64,000 nucleotides of DNA from Alkalimarinus sediminis (GCF_026427595.1 NZ_CP101527.1:1621001-1685000), one strand, 5' to 3'; positions 36,610 through 46,227 are shown, counted from the first letter of the stretch. Notes: generated by a model from the sequence alone, not told the origin. Numbers and translations: made by a program.

Positions 36610-37088
36610 TACATTCCAGGTATTTTGTTAAGTACTGACTTTAACTCAGAGTAAATTTGCAAAAACTGCTCGGGATTCAGACCACTGTCACATAACATAG
36701 TTGCCGGAACCTTTGCTGCTGAACTCTTTAACGTTATACCTTGATCAGTGAGCCCAATTCGCACGACACGTTCATCTTCCAAGTCTCGGCTTCTGGTTAC
36801 CAGACCTTGAGCTTCAAGCCTTTTGAGAAGAGGTGTAAGCGTACCGTTATCCAGCTGCAGCTTTTGAGAGATAACACTAACCTTTATGCCCTGCTTGCTT
36901 CCTGCCTCAGCGCCAAAATATTCCCACAACACAAGCATTACCAAGTACTGAGGGTATGTTAAGCCAAGCTTTGTTAATAACGGTCTATAGGCAGCAGTCA
37001 TTTTTCTGGATGCTGTATAAAGCAGAAAGCAAATTTGATTATCGAGCTTGAGGGGGTCCTGATCGGTCGGCACTTGATGCTTATTCAT
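36609..37088 (-). CDS. MarR/OhrR-type peroxide-sensing regulator
   Basis: 159 residues. KLDNQICFLLYTASRKMTAAY at the start contains the lone reactive cysteine (C20) of OhrR proteins, followed by LGLTYPQYLVMLVLWEYFG and the winged helix (VSVISQKLQLDNGTLTPLLKRLEAQGLVTRSRDLEDERVV region). OhrR represses organic-peroxide defence genes until its cysteine is oxidised. No ohr gene is here. It is coupled to a BASS transporter downstream, and glutathione peroxidase is the next gene in the same direction, with a palindrome that could be its operator. Confidence 0.88.
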   Translation of the reverse strand: MNKHQVPTDQDPLKLDNQICFLLYTASRKMTAAYRPLLTKLGLTYPQYLVMLVLWEYFGAEAGSKQGIKVSVISQKLQLDNGTLTPLLKRLEAQGLVTRSRDLEDERVVRIGLTDQGITLKSSAAKVPATMLCDSGLNPEQFLQIYSELKSVLNKIPGM

Positions 37089-37231
37089 ACACTTGATACT
37101 CGCTCTTTAACTTTATACTGAAAGCATTTAATGGTTTATAACAGCCCAGCACTTTTAAGGCTGTATTAACCATAGGGTGGCAAAGCTATTACCCAGACCT
37201 GCGTTGGACGAAGTCTGGGAACTTACAGTGT

Positions 37232-37717
37232 TTAACTATCTAGTAGCTGTTGAATAATAGGCGCTAACTTAGCCGGCTCAGTAGTTGGCGGGAACCGTTT
37301 CACCACATCACCCTCTTTATTTACTAGAAATTTAGTAAAGTTCCACTTTACGTTTTCTGACCCCATTAACCCTTTCGCAGATTTTTTTAGTTTTGCATAA
37401 AGAGGATGGGTATCGGCACCATTCACATCAATTTTCGCGAACATTGGGAATGTAACACCATAATTGAGCGAACAAAACTCACTGATCTCATCATTAGTAC
37501 CAGGGTCTTGATGTAAAAACTGATTTGATGGAAACCCTAAAATAACTAACCCTTTATCTTGATACTCTTTGTAAAGCGACTCAAGACCTTCAAATTGAGG
37601 TGTAAAACCACACTTACTCGCAGTATTAACAATTAAAAGAACTTTACCTTTGTATTGCTCTAAGTTCACCTCCTCACCATTAATTTTTTTGAGAGGTATA
37701 TTATAAATATTGTCCAT
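37232..37717 (-). CDS. Glutathione peroxidase (cysteine type)
   Basis: 161 residues from the ATG at 37717, chosen because AGGAG lies 8 bases upstream; an extra 6 residues from 37735 lack such a site. The active site is [17 protein letters not shown], with cysteine where animal enzymes have selenocysteine. [19 protein letters not shown] and [11 protein letters not shown] supply the catalytic glutamine and tryptophan/asparagine. It reduces organic hydroperoxides using thioredoxin or glutathione. The gene is leftward, with a perfect 18-bp palindrome 55 bases upstream and the OhrR-like gene downstream, forming a peroxide-defence cluster. Confidence 0.94.
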   Translation of the reverse strand: MDNIYNIPLKKINGEEVNLEQYKGKVLLIVNTASKCGFTPQFEGLESLYKEYQDKGLVILGFPSNQFLHQDPGTNDEISEFCSLNYGVTFPMFAKIDVNGADTHPLYAKLKKSAKGLMGSENVKWNFTKFLVNKEGDVVKRFPPTTEPAKLAPIIQQLLDS

Positions 37718-37772
37718 GATAAGACTCCTAATCATTAATATATCGGCTGTGAGCCATACTATCGCACACTGT

Positions 37773-37790
37773 TATATTGTGCACAATATA
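37773..37790. promoter_or_regulatory. Perfect 18-bp palindrome, candidate OhrR/MarR operator of the GPx gene
   Basis: TATATTGTGCACAATATA is a perfect palindrome 55 bases upstream of the glutathione peroxidase start. Its size and central symmetry suit a winged-helix MarR dimer. The leftward TTGTGC inside it could be the -35 box of the promoter, with GATAGT 17 bases on as a possible -10. I infer the OhrR-like protein encoded ~0.7 kb downstream as its reader. Confidence 0.65.
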
Positions 37791-37831
37791 TAATTATTAG
37801 AAATTGGATTCGAATAAGTATTTTTTGACTA

Positions 37832-38497
37832 TTACTCCAAGGAGAGCGCCATTAACTTGCTGATATGCGCTAGCGGTCGACCTGAATCAGCTTTAAGACC
37901 ACTAAAAAAATCGCTAACCGTTTGAATATCGGCTTTTGAGGTCGGGTTGCTATCGATTACGTTCATAACTAACAGTTTTTGTACGACATCGTTGGTAAGC
38001 ACAAAAGTATCCTTACCTACCATCCTCAAAAAATACGGCGTTGATTGTCCACCCATTCGTTTAAAACGCTTTGATATAAAGCGCCATAACTGCGTTATAT
38101 CTTGATCCCACTCGGCAATAATCTCACCAAAACGTGTGCCATCCGAGGTGAGATCGTTCATTTCAAGGGCATTAACAGGTATCGTTTGAAGTTTTCCCCA
38201 ATGCCTTATAAGCCCTTTATCTTGCATGGCGCGCTCCATAAAAGCATCATCAATCAACACTAATTTTTTAGGATCAAACCCCCAGAACACGTTTTCAAAG
38301 TGCGGCCATTTTGAATTTATCACCGAGTGAGTCATACCCGCCTGAAAAATCCTCTGAGTCATGGCCGACAAATAAAATTCGTTGCTTTGTGCCTTTAGCT
38401 GGTTCGCATCTAAGATCGTCGGCATGGTAGCTTCAAGCGCTTCTACTGAGTTGAACTTTCGTAATGCGGCATCATATATTTGGTCAAATACGTTCAA
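37832..38497 (-). CDS. DNA-3-methyladenine glycosylase I-like protein
   Basis: 221 residues from a TTG at 38497, with GGGGTGG about 7 bases upstream. A TTG at 38515 is the alternative. No ATG is near the N-terminus of the conserved part. Family segments are FYLSAMTQRIFQAGMTHSVI, WPHFENVFWGFDP, FMERAMQDKGLIRHWGKLQT and STPYFLRMVGKDTFVLTNDVV. They resemble the Tag/3-methyladenine glycosylase helix-hairpin-helix family, which removes alkylated adenines. The zinc-binding cysteine-histidine set of classic Tag is not visible, so it may be a divergent member with altered activity. Confidence 0.72.
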   Translation of the reverse strand: MNVFDQIYDAALRKFNSVEALEATMPTILDANQLKAQSNEFYLSAMTQRIFQAGMTHSVINSKWPHFENVFWGFDPKKLVLIDDAFMERAMQDKGLIRHWGKLQTIPVNALEMNDLTSDGTRFGEIIAEWDQDITQLWRFISKRFKRMGGQSTPYFLRMVGKDTFVLTNDVVQKLLVMNVIDSNPTSKADIQTVSDFFSGLKADSGRPLAHISKLMALSLE

Positions 38498-38653
38498 AAC
38501 TAACCACCCCGACAATTTAAATTTGTATTTTAAAATTAGACACTAAATTATTGAACTAAATACTTTTTCAAAAGCATTGCTATTATATACAATAAAGAAT
38601 ATAAGAAACTAACGTAAAAACGCTTCACACCTTATTTAAGAAAGCCGACAACT

Positions 38654-39868
38654 ATGAAAACGATTAAAAAATCCAGTAAGTTAGATAACGTTTGCTATGA
38701 GATTCGTGGTGAGGTGCTAAAGGAAGCAAAAAGGCTCGAAGAAGAGGGCCATAGAATTCTAAAACTGAATATCGGCAACCCTGCACCGTTTGGTTTTGAT
38801 GTACCAGAAGAGCTTCAAACTGACATCATACATAACCTACCCTCAGCACAAGGATATTGTGACTCAAAAGGGTTATTCTCAGCCCGCAAAGCAGTAATGC
38901 AGTACACGCAACAAAAAAACATCGCCGGTGTCGAAATAGAAGATATATACCTAGGCAACGGCGTAAGCGAGCTTATCGTCATGGCGATGCAAGCGATGCT
39001 AAACCCTGAGGACGAGGTACTAATACCTGCTCCTGATTATCCTTTATGGACTGCTGCCGTTAAACTTAGTGGCGGAAAGGCCATTCATTATAAGTGTGAT
39101 GAAGAAAACGACTGGCAACCAGATCTAGACGATATTCGCAGTAAAATAACACCAAACACTAAAGCGATTGTAGTCATAAACCCAAACAACCCCACTGGCT
39201 CTGTATATAGCTTGAAGATACTCAAGCAGATAGTGGCGGTCGCACGGGAGCATGGTTTGATTATTCTTGCGGATGAGATCTATGACAAAATTTTATACGA
39301 TGGTGCCGTACATACCTGCTTAGCCTCACTGGCAGATGACTTACTGTTTTTGACATTCAACGGCCTTTCAAAATCTTATAGGGCGGCCGGTTATAGGTCA
39401 GGTTGGATGATCATCAGCGGAGCTAAACACCAAGCTACCGATTTAATTGAAGGCATCGAGATGCTCTCATCCATGCGCTTGTGTGCAAACGTGCCCGCGC
39501 AGTTTGCTATTCAAACCGCACTTGGAGGATATCAAAGCATCAATGACTTAGTGCTCCCTGGGGGGCGATTACGGGAACAACGAGATGTTGCATGGAAGTT
39601 GCTTAATGACATTCCTGGCGTTTCATGCACTAAGCCTAAAGGGGCTTTATATCTATTCCCTAAACTTGACCCTGAGCATTTCAACATAAAAAATGATGAG
39701 CAGCTTATTTTAGACTTATTAAAGCAAGAAAAAATGCTGTTTGTTCAAGGGAGTGCATTTAATATCGACGATACTCAACACCTTCGAGTGGTATTCTTAC
39801 CTCGAGTAGATGTACTAGAAGACGCTATTGGACGATTTGCTCATTTTTTAAGTAAATATAAACAGTAA
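38654..39868 (+). CDS. alaA: Alanine aminotransferase AlaA
   Basis: 404 residues, a class I PLP aminotransferase of the AlaA/YfbQ type, which makes alanine from pyruvate and glutamate. ILKLNIGNPAPFGFDVPEE at the start, QGYCDSKGLFSARKAV, PAPDYPLWTAAVKLSGG, VVINPNNPTGSVY, LADEIYDKILYDG, and the PLP-lysine motif FNGLSKSYRAAGYRSGWM are present. EMLSSMRLCANVPAQFAIQTALGG is characteristic of AlaA. The ATG follows AAGAAAG. It diverges from the glycosylase-like gene. Confidence 0.94.
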   Translation: MKTIKKSSKLDNVCYEIRGEVLKEAKRLEEEGHRILKLNIGNPAPFGFDVPEELQTDIIHNLPSAQGYCDSKGLFSARKAVMQYTQQKNIAGVEIEDIYLGNGVSELIVMAMQAMLNPEDEVLIPAPDYPLWTAAVKLSGGKAIHYKCDEENDWQPDLDDIRSKITPNTKAIVVINPNNPTGSVYSLKILKQIVAVAREHGLIILADEIYDKILYDGAVHTCLASLADDLLFLTFNGLSKSYRAAGYRSGWMIISGAKHQATDLIEGIEMLSSMRLCANVPAQFAIQTALGGYQSINDLVLPGGRLREQRDVAWKLLNDIPGVSCTKPKGALYLFPKLDPEHFNIKNDEQLILDLLKQEKMLFVQGSAFNIDDTQHLRVVFLPRVDVLEDAIGRFAHFLSKYKQ

Positions 39869-39960
39869 TCGCAAAGTAAACGCCCAATAACTGAACATTG
39901 TCACTCACTAGAATATTGTCTTTATCAAGGGGCACAATTCTGCAATAAGAACGTAAAGAA

Positions 39961-40407
39961 ATGGCTGATTTACATATTGAGGACTTCTTTAAGGACGCTG
40001 CAAAAATATTAAATCAGCTTTACCTTAACTTTCCGAAGAAAAGCAGTGTATTTGTAGAAGATATATCAGGAGAAGATACCCCTGATGAATACGGCCTTCA
40101 CGCCCCACGCCACCAAGCCTGCTTTGGTTGCATGTTATGGTTGTCGGAAGAAGGCTACCTACGCTTTGAATCAACCATCAGACAAGATGCCATTGACCAG
40201 GCAGTATTAACCCAAAAATCATTCTCACTACTCTCAAGGGTTTGCAATGACCCTAAAATCATTGAACTAGCAGAGCGAAGCGGTGACCCGCTAAATAATA
40301 CTCCATCTGACTTACAAACTAATATTAATCTAATACGTAAGATTCAACGAAAAGGCACATCAACTCAACTTGCAGAAGCGATGCAGCGACTACTTTTTCG
40401 TGAGTGA
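39961..40407 (+). CDS. Hypothetical protein
   Basis: 148 residues, not recognised as a known enzyme. A helical start (LHIEDFFKDAAKILNQLYLNFP) leads to VFVEDISGEDTPDEYG, then RHQACFGCMLWLSEEGYLRFEST with two cysteines (CFGC), and a helical C-terminal half (QKSFSLLSRVCND, LIRKIQRKGTSTQLAEAMQRLLF). TAAAG stands just before the ATG. It starts 92 bases after alaA and may share its transcript. CFGC could bind metal or form a disulfide, but that is not established. Confidence 0.65.
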   Translation: MADLHIEDFFKDAAKILNQLYLNFPKKSSVFVEDISGEDTPDEYGLHAPRHQACFGCMLWLSEEGYLRFESTIRQDAIDQAVLTQKSFSLLSRVCNDPKIIELAERSGDPLNNTPSDLQTNINLIRKIQRKGTSTQLAEAMQRLLFRE

Positions 40408-40567
40408 TGTAATTAGTTTCGTTAAAACTCACCTGCTTATAAGATCGCGCCAAAGTAGCTTCTACTACCAGAGATTAGTAATATAAAGCACGTTGTTTCA
40501 TTATAAGAGCAGCTCTTAGCCCCGAAGAGTTTAACGAACGACTATAAGTCGATTAAGAACGATAATA

Positions 40568-41485
40568 TTAACAAGATAACTTTCGATAAAGTAACACCTT
40601 AAGCCCCAGATTTTGCTGAACCTCTTTCATCACTTTAGGATTTTCAATTCTTGAGATAAATTCAAACTGGTCACTTTCTAAAATCTGCTTAAACTCATCA
40701 ACGGTAACCAAAGGGTCGTTAAGGCAAAACAGCACATCCGCTCCCGTAGAAGTCATATCAGCCAGACGACTCACGATCTTTCGATAGTCTCTACTAAATG
40801 AAAAGCTTCCTTTTTGAAATGAAGGCGGGTCAACGATTACTAAATCGTAAGGACCAAACTTTTTAATTCTTCCCCAACTCTTAAGAATATTAAGCTTCTG
40901 AAACACTACACTATCTAAAGCTTGATGATTAAGCTGATGGTTTTTTCTGCCAACAGACAGGGCGGCAGAACTCATATCTATGTTGACAACTTTCTGTGCA
41001 CCAGCGGCCATTGCGGCAACAGAAAAAGAACAGGTATAGCTAAATAGATTCAGCACTCGCTTATTGTGGCTATGCTCTGTCACCCAGCGACGACCGTTAA
41101 CCATATCCGTAAAAAAGCCGAAATTTTGGCTCCCGCCTAAATCAAGTTGATAGCTTAACTTATTCTCACTAATAATCTTTTCTATCTTTACAGGCTCACC
41201 GAGCGCATTAATAACTGGGGCACTTTTAAGGTAGCGTGCCTGAAACACCACATCAATATCAGCAAACTCACTAAGAGACTCTTTTGTTTTAGAAGCAAAC
41301 GTATGAAGCCACTCATTAGGTCGCTCACCAAACAAAATGACTAACAATACCCCTGAGAGGTATTCAATCGTCAAGTCTTCAAAGCCAGGTAAGCTTTTAC
41401 CTCTACCGTGAAAAATACGACCACTATCCTCCCTACTCTGCAACGATCGTATGTTTTTCTGTAATTGACCTATCAGCTCATTCAT
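40568..41485 (-). CDS. RlmI-like SAM-dependent rRNA methyltransferase
   Basis: 305 residues. The Rossmann core shows KRVLNLFSYTCSFSVAAMAAG (motif I), VVNIDMSSAALSVGRKNH, YDLVIVDPPSFQKGSFSFS (motif IV DPPSF) and RLADMTSTGADVLFCLND, as in the RlmI/RlmK family of 23S rRNA base methyltransferases. It lacks the N-terminal PUA domain of E. coli RlmI, whose place is taken by about 90 unfamiliar residues. The start overlaps the preceding ATP-NAD-kinase-like gene by 8 bases, so translation is coupled. The precise target base is unknown. Confidence 0.82.
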   Translation of the reverse strand: MNELIGQLQKNIRSLQSREDSGRIFHGRGKSLPGFEDLTIEYLSGVLLVILFGERPNEWLHTFASKTKESLSEFADIDVVFQARYLKSAPVINALGEPVKIEKIISENKLSYQLDLGGSQNFGFFTDMVNGRRWVTEHSHNKRVLNLFSYTCSFSVAAMAAGAQKVVNIDMSSAALSVGRKNHQLNHQALDSVVFQKLNILKSWGRIKKFGPYDLVIVDPPSFQKGSFSFSRDYRKIVSRLADMTSTGADVLFCLNDPLVTVDEFKQILESDQFEFISRIENPKVMKEVQQNLGLKVLLYRKLSC

Positions 41486-42626
41486 TAATGGCTACCTGAG
41501 AAGTTAGATACTCAACGGGGTAAACAATGCGGTCATCGTAGCCTGTGATAATCTGGCGCATACCCGAGACCTGCTGATCTAATTCATCATCACCGGTATC
41601 AACCACTAATGGACGCCCCTCCATCTCTTGTATCTTATTTTTGGTCGCCACAACGGTAATATTGGATAAACCAATTTTACGCAAATTCCTAGGACTCAGC
41701 TGTTGGTTACCCCGCCCAAAAAGGTGCCCTTGCCCCCCAATAACAGTCACGACAAGGTGACTAGGATATTGATTGACCCACTCAAATAACTGATGTTCAT
41801 TAACATCTTTAGCAACCAGTTCATGATTAAGAAACAGGTCAACCCCCAACAAAGAGCACTCTTCGCCCGATAATGACTGTTTGATATGCATAACAGTGCC
41901 ACCCGACCCCATCACATACAGAGTATCGTCTTCCATTCGTTCTACAATATCTGCAGCGATGTCATCCAACACCAACGCTTCTATTTCTTTGCCGCCACAT
42001 TTAACATGTTGCAGATAACGCCCTTCTTGAGGGGTCAACATCTCTCCGTAGTGCTTTGACTTTACAACACCTGTTCTGAAAGCGACCTCATCTATATCTC
42101 TTACTTCATGCTCAGCAATAGAAACCAGTCCGCCTCTGATCATATCGATAACCAACTGTGCAGCGGCCTTTGGTGTGACAGCAAAAACACCCGAATGCAT
42201 CTTTACACCAGCAGGAATACCTAAAACCGGCTGATCGATACTGACGGCTGAGCATACATCTCTTGCCGTACCATCTCCCCCAACAAAAAGAATAAGATCA
42301 ACTCCATCTTTCATTATGGCCGCTGTCGCCAGGCAGGTGTCATTAGGTTGAGTATGGGAAAGATTATCGGGCGCATAGACAACCCTATGACGAAGCTCAC
42401 TATCGTTAAAACAGTCCGCTCCCATTGCTCCAGCACAGGTCACAAATTCCACCGACAATCCAAGAGGCTTGAGAGCATCGACGACGATAGTGGCTCTTTG
42501 TAGTGCCTTAGACTCAAACCCTAACGCTTTGGCTTGCTGGTAGATGTTCTCACCATCGCTACCTTTTAATCCGGCTGGGCCGCCAATACCCGCTACAGGG
42601 TTTACGATTAGTCCAATTTTAAACAT
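41478..42626 (-). CDS. ATP-NAD kinase-like family protein
   Basis: 382 residues. The N-terminal half has the NAD/diacylglycerol-kinase fold: GLIVNPVAGIGGPAGLKGSDG, then DLILFVGGDGTARDVCSAV with the GGDGT nucleotide motif, and VLGIPAGVKMHSGVFAVTP. The C-terminal part includes LYVMGSGGTVMHIKQSL and LLGVDLFLNHELVAKDVNE. This form is longer than NadK and belongs to the ATP-NAD/AcoX-kinase-like group, whose substrate is not settled. The overlap with an rRNA-type methyltransferase downstream is an uncommon pairing. The NadK house-keeping gene is presumably elsewhere. Confidence 0.82.
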   Translation of the reverse strand: MFKIGLIVNPVAGIGGPAGLKGSDGENIYQQAKALGFESKALQRATIVVDALKPLGLSVEFVTCAGAMGADCFNDSELRHRVVYAPDNLSHTQPNDTCLATAAIMKDGVDLILFVGGDGTARDVCSAVSIDQPVLGIPAGVKMHSGVFAVTPKAAAQLVIDMIRGGLVSIAEHEVRDIDEVAFRTGVVKSKHYGEMLTPQEGRYLQHVKCGGKEIEALVLDDIAADIVERMEDDTLYVMGSGGTVMHIKQSLSGEECSLLGVDLFLNHELVAKDVNEHQLFEWVNQYPSHLVVTVIGGQGHLFGRGNQQLSPRNLRKIGLSNITVVATKNKIQEMEGRPLVVDTGDDELDQQVSGMRQIITGYDDRIVYPVEYLTSQVAINE

Positions 42627-42687
42627 GAATGGCCTACAAAAATGGTGTAAGAAAAATGATCAATGTTGATATAAACGAGAAGAAAAA

Positions 42688-43368
42688 CTAGGTACCTAGT
42701 TCGTTTTCATAGATAAATCCTGTCAAAGACAACGTATCTTCATCTTTAAGGTCTACAAACTGCACACCAAAACTAAATGAGTCACTGCCTCCATCGATTA
42801 TCTCTTTATTTCTAATAACCGCGTTGAGCGCCAAAGATCTTTTGAGGCCACTGACCTCAATATCTAGAACCACTATCACTTCGTGGCCTTTTTCTCCGAA
42901 TGAACTTGTACTGGTGATGGCTGCACCGGTTTTGCTCATATTGGTAATGACACCATGCTTTGGCCAGTCTCCCATACCAATATCAAAATCGCTATTAATC
43001 AATACGGGGAGATTTACGTCAACGCGCTCCGAACTTCTTACTTGAAGCGAGACAAGCTCTGTAGGATATTCAAGATGGTAGTATGAATAAGGCTGAAGTG
43101 ACCGATATTTAACGCGGGTTTCAAAAGCACAGATCTGTTTTCTGATAAGCATCCTAACAGCTACCGACTCACCAATCTCTAAAAGCTGTTCTTTGCCATC
43201 TTTCATTGGTGGCGTAACTAACACGCTTTTACCTACAACGTACCCCATGACTTTTACCGTCATTCGTCTATTAGGAGACATCGTTTCGATAGTTAAAGAC
43301 GAGCCAATAGAGACCCCTAAAGCCTCAAACCTGCGTTGACTGTCTTTTGAGTTCAGATCTTCAGGCAA
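42688..43368 (-). CDS. YcgR-like flagellar brake protein with PilZ domain
   Basis: 226 residues. The N-terminal half (about 15-105) matches the YcgR-N type (GSSLTIETMSPNRRMTVKVM, FETRVKYRSLQPYSYYHLEYP). The PilZ domain begins at R111-SSE-R115 and has N143-M-S145-K-T-G148, both c-di-GMP motifs intact. When c-di-GMP rises, such proteins bind and slow the flagellar motor. No flagellar genes are in the window. It lies between pdxB and the ATP-NAD-kinase-like gene, all leftward. It would respond to c-di-GMP made by proteins such as the GGDEF-EAL one at 16383-18311. Confidence 0.88.
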   Translation of the reverse strand: MPEDLNSKDSQRRFEALGVSIGSSLTIETMSPNRRMTVKVMGYVVGKSVLVTPPMKDGKEQLLEIGESVAVRMLIRKQICAFETRVKYRSLQPYSYYHLEYPTELVSLQVRSSERVDVNLPVLINSDFDIGMGDWPKHGVITNMSKTGAAITSTSSFGEKGHEVIVVLDIEVSGLKRSLALNAVIRNKEIIDGGSDSFSFGVQFVDLKDEDTLSLTGFIYENELGT

Positions 43369-43399
43369 AATAAAATCTCTTCTCCGGTGGCACGATTAA

Positions 43400-44536
43400 T
43401 TAAGCGCTTTTTACGTTAAACCCTAGTGCTTTAAACATGGTATGCATAGAAGAGTCGGTATTTTTCAGTAAAACTTTAATATTAGAGAACTCCCGACGCG
43501 CTCTGTATTCTTTTCTCAATCGGTCAAACGCCTCAACTCTTTGCTCCTCATTGCCACCTAAGGTGCGCCTTAGTGCATAGTGGTCATGCCTAACATCATA
43601 AATTGCCCGAATCGCAGTATGCATAGACCATGACAGTTCAGCTTCAGAGGTAAAGTACATCTTCGACAGTGGCGGAGACGCTATAAACTGAGCAGCTTTA
43701 TGTCGTGCGGGTAGACCAAGGTGACGACAGAGAGCTTGGTAAATCATCTCAGTACCACCAATTTTGCCATCAAGGCTATAACCGGCAATATGCGGCGTAC
43801 CAATAGCCACTAAACGCGCTAACTCCGGATCAATATTAGGCTCTGTCTCCCAAACATCCAAAACAGCGGTGAAGCCAGGCTCTGACTTTAACTTTCGTTT
43901 TAGTGCACTACCGTCAACCACTGCCCCCCTTCCAGAGTTAATAAGAATTTGTTGCTCTGAAAGTTGAGCGAGTACACTCTCATTAAATAAGTGATAAGTA
44001 GGATAAGGACCATCGGTAGTTAGTGGGGTATGTAGAGATATGACATCGCTCTTCAGAACATCTTCAAACGAGGCCATATCAGTTTGATCTATCAGCGGAT
44101 CATATGCGAGTACTTTTGCACCTAGTCGACGAAGTGTAGAGACCACTCTACTCCCTACGTTGCCGCAACCAACAACCCCAACAGATAGATCTGAGAAGTC
44201 TATATATCTAAACTCAGACAGTACCGATAGCGTACTAATAACATACTCAACTACAGAGTTTGCATTACAGCCGGGCGCACTTGAAAACGTAATGCCGTTT
44301 TTCTGAAGGTAATCGGTATCAATGTGGTCGGTGCCAATGGTACAAGTACCGACAAACTTAACGCGACTGCCTGCCAATAATGCCTCATTAACCTGAGTGA
44401 CAGACCGCACTAACAATATATCAGCGCTTTTAACGTTCTCACTGGTGAGTTGACGGCCAGGATACGTATCAATCTCACCTACGTCACCAAAAAAATTATG
44501 AAGTAGAGGGATGTTTTCGTCTGCTACAATTTTCAT
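43400..44536 (-). CDS. pdxB: 4-phosphoerythronate dehydrogenase PdxB
   Basis: 378 residues from the ATG at 44536 (a TTG four codons earlier is possible). It is a D-2-hydroxyacid dehydrogenase in pyridoxal-phosphate synthesis. MKIVADENIPLLHNFFGDVG is the typical PdxB start. VGTCTIGTDHID, the NAD motif VGVVGCGNVGSRV, INSGRGAVVDG, TPHIAGYSLDGKIGGTEMIYQAL, and the C-terminal dimerisation region (YDVRHDHYALRR) confirm the subfamily. Monocistronic, or leading the yegR-like/kinase-like genes downstream (gap 31 bases). Confidence 0.95.
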   Translation of the reverse strand: MKIVADENIPLLHNFFGDVGEIDTYPGRQLTSENVKSADILLVRSVTQVNEALLAGSRVKFVGTCTIGTDHIDTDYLQKNGITFSSAPGCNANSVVEYVISTLSVLSEFRYIDFSDLSVGVVGCGNVGSRVVSTLRRLGAKVLAYDPLIDQTDMASFEDVLKSDVISLHTPLTTDGPYPTYHLFNESVLAQLSEQQILINSGRGAVVDGSALKRKLKSEPGFTAVLDVWETEPNIDPELARLVAIGTPHIAGYSLDGKIGGTEMIYQALCRHLGLPARHKAAQFIASPPLSKMYFTSEAELSWSMHTAIRAIYDVRHDHYALRRTLGGNEEQRVEAFDRLRKEYRARREFSNIKVLLKNTDSSMHTMFKALGFNVKSA

Positions 44537-44597
44537 CGTTCTGTCCAAATTATTATTTTACAGAGCTGAAGCCGTTACTAAGTCCAGCGCTCTTCAT

Positions 44598-46073
44598 TTA
44601 TTTCTGGGTTAGCGTCTCGTCTGGATAGGTACAGTCAAGCTTCATACCAATATACTTTTCTAGCTCCGGCAGTAGGAAGGCATCATCTTCACAAGCAAAA
44701 CTAATTGATTTACCTTCTTTACCCGCTCTGCCTGTGCGACCGATCCGGTGAACATAATCTTCTGGATCTTCTGGTAGATTGTAGTTAAAGACGTGCGTTA
44801 CATCATCAACATGAATACCGCGACCCGCAACATCCGTTGCTACGAGAATCTGTATATCACCGTTCTTAAAACCTTCAAGCGTCTTAATACGTTTATGTTG
44901 AGGCACTTCACCGGACAATAGCGCGCATTTTATACCAAGCTTTCTGATCGTCTCTTGCAATCGTCTAGTCTCGTCACGACGATTACCAAAAATAATCGCG
45001 CGCTTAACGCCATTCTGTTGAATGTAGTTGCAAATTACCGTGAGCTTCTCATCGGTTGAGACCATGAAAACGGTCTGATCTACTTTATCAGTGGTCTGCT
45101 GCTCTGCTTCAATCTCGATAAACTGAGCATCTTTTGTCCAGTTGTTAACAAGATTGAGAACATCATCGTTAAACGTCGCACTAAACAACAATGTTTGTCG
45201 CTCACCCACGGGTTTGTTATGGCGAATAATACGCTTAACATCTGGAATAAAGCCCATATCAAGCATGCGATCAGCTTCATCTATTACCAACGTTTCTACT
45301 TGATCAAGAAATACATCTTTACTACCTAAGAAATCGATAAGACGGCCAGGTGTAGCCACCAATATATCAACCACCTTATCTCTCAAGTGAGTTCGCTGCT
45401 TTTGATAGTCTATCCCCCCCATCACTGAGTAGACTTGCAGATCAGTATGTGCTGTCAGCAAATGTGCATCTTTTTCGATCTGCATTACAAGCTCACGAGT
45501 AGGGGCAATAATTAATGCTCTCGGCTCACTAGCGTAGCGCTCTTCGTTGGGGATGGGGTTTAACAAGAAGTTTTGGATGGTGGTAATTAAAAATGCTGCT
45601 GTCTTTCCAGTACCTGTTTGGGCCTTCCCTATAAAATCGTTACCTTGTAACGTATAAGGTAGCGATGCGGCTTGTATCGGGCTACAGTATTTAAAACCAA
45701 GGTCTGCAATAGCATGCATCAAACGGTCATCAAGCTCGAAATCGTGAAAACGTGACTTCCCTTCTTCTGGTTCAACGACAAATTGATCCACTGTCCATTT
45801 TTTAACCTTTGCCTTCGGTTTTTCATGCTTTCTTTCTGCTTTTCCAGAGTGACTAGCAGACTCAAGCTGAGATGCCTTGGTTTTAATATTTGTGCTAGCA
45901 CTTGGTTTAACTTGAGAGCTCTTTTTATCTAGCTTGCTTTTTTGAGCCTGTTTTGTATGAGTTTTATTCTGATTAGCACCTGCTTTTGCTGACTTTTCAT
46001 TAGTTTTGCGTTTAGGCTTTAACCCTAAAAACTGAAAAAGACGACAAAATAGGTTAAAAAGTTTGTTTAACAA
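44598..46073 (-). CDS. rhlB: DEAD-box RNA helicase RhlB
   Basis: 491 residues. About 95 N-terminal residues are basic, low-complexity and lysine-rich ([19 protein letters not shown]), longer than in E. coli. The core starts at [19 protein letters not shown] with the Q motif ([11 protein letters not shown]), [43 protein letters not shown] and, at the end, [15 protein letters not shown] and [11 protein letters not shown]. RhlB unwinds RNA in the degradosome and works with PNPase/RNase E. The long basic head may be an extra RNA-binding tail. Confidence 0.93.
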   Translation of the reverse strand: MLNKLFNLFCRLFQFLGLKPKRKTNEKSAKAGANQNKTHTKQAQKSKLDKKSSQVKPSASTNIKTKASQLESASHSGKAERKHEKPKAKVKKWTVDQFVVEPEEGKSRFHDFELDDRLMHAIADLGFKYCSPIQAASLPYTLQGNDFIGKAQTGTGKTAAFLITTIQNFLLNPIPNEERYASEPRALIIAPTRELVMQIEKDAHLLTAHTDLQVYSVMGGIDYQKQRTHLRDKVVDILVATPGRLIDFLGSKDVFLDQVETLVIDEADRMLDMGFIPDVKRIIRHNKPVGERQTLLFSATFNDDVLNLVNNWTKDAQFIEIEAEQQTTDKVDQTVFMVSTDEKLTVICNYIQQNGVKRAIIFGNRRDETRRLQETIRKLGIKCALLSGEVPQHKRIKTLEGFKNGDIQILVATDVAGRGIHVDDVTHVFNYNLPEDPEDYVHRIGRTGRAGKEGKSISFACEDDAFLLPELEKYIGMKLDCTYPDETLTQK

Positions 46074-46227
46074 TGGGTATTCCTTGATTTTAATAAACGT
46101 TCAACAGCCCAATACTGGGTGGTTTTGATCAATATTTCAACTTTATATTACTGAACACTTGTCGACGGGCATCTCATTTCTGCAACCAATATGTTGTCGA
46201 TGATGATTCGCCGATAATGTTTGTTTT

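Noticed and set aside
37192-37217. CCAGAC ... GTCTGG as a terminator of the GPx gene
   Set aside because: The stem is only 6 bp with a 14-base loop and no T-run.
40504-40518. TAAGAGCAGCTCTTA palindrome after the 148-residue gene
   Set aside because: Short with a one-base centre and no T-run; it could be chance.
46126-46142. TTGATCAATATTTCAA as an FNR box
   Set aside because: The half-sites do not fit TTGAT-4-ATCAA spacing, and it lies between rhlB and epmC, both leftward and not oxygen-related.
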